From the NCBI RefSeq assembly GCF_004367745.1, contig NZ_CP037993.1, forward strand, positions 1,550,001-1,614,000: a DNA stretch of 64,000 nt, written 5' to 3'. The translations under genes were made by a program, and so were the position numbers. The stretch's first letter is position 1. The number at the start of each line of letters is the position of its first letter. A model generated the notes under the pieces. That model made no database searches. It worked only from the letters and a program-made list of their open reading frames with translations, and was not told the origin of the DNA. Source of the DNA: Herbaspirillum huttiense (lineage in GTDB: Bacteria > Pseudomonadota > Gammaproteobacteria > Burkholderiales > Burkholderiaceae_D). Shown piece after piece: positions 63,967 to 64,000 of this stretch.

Positions 63967-64000
63967 CATTTATGCGCCGGGAATATGACTTCCGGTGGTA

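Overview
The window looks like a chromosome segment of a betaproteobacterium of the Oxalobacteraceae, most likely Herbaspirillum. DNA is GC-rich. The gene orders carB-greA, yhbY/rlmE-ftsH-folP-glmM, uup/murJ/rpsT, ribF-ileS-lspA-coaBC-dut and glnE/yhdP-nit-tldD fit Burkholderiales, and a triuret/biuret-type locus is known to me from Herbaspirillum. The genus is an inference from layout, not from a search.

Left part (1-34.9 kb): mostly conserved housekeeping genes. These are carB (cut by the window edge), greA, yhbY, rlmE, ftsH, folP, glmM, a phoB-type regulator without pst genes or phoR, two c-type cytochromes, PBP1A, uup, a SirB1 protein, murJ, rpsT, a DUF192 protein, a tiny secreted Lys/Ala-repeat protein, rluE, icd, a cold-shock protein, clpS-clpA, a lipoprotein with a decayed M48 peptidase site, dut, coaBC, lspA, ileS and ribF. 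At 12418-12767 a tRNA-Arg(CCU) gene is split in the anticodon loop by a 274-nt group I intron.

Middle part (35.1-47.1 kb): twelve tightly packed minus-strand genes form a nitrogen-scavenging locus. Read in transcription order they are an AtzF-type allophanate hydrolase, a NitT/TauT-type ABC importer (binding protein, permease, ATPase), a BMP/nucleoside-type ABC importer (binding protein and two permeases), a BiuH-type biuret hydrolase, the BMP importer's ATPase, a second cysteine hydrolase that is probably TrtA (triuret hydrolase), an AtzH-like decarboxylase and a GntR regulator. The inferred pathway is triuret to carboxybiuret/biuret to allophanate to ammonia and CO2. Upstream of atzF lies a good sigma-54 promoter (-24/-12) followed by palindromic TTGAATA repeats, which suggests nitrogen control plus a local repressor. 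A second inverted repeat precedes the BMP-type importer genes.

Right part (47.4-64 kb): an orphan HTH antitoxin with only the last codons of its toxin left, rsmE, tkt, a GNAT acetyltransferase, gap, a lipoprotein with a charged repeat tail, a methyltransferase, glnE, yhdP, a nitrilase-family amidase and tldD. Many operon ends carry clear intrinsic terminators. No CRISPR array, insertion sequence or prophage was seen.
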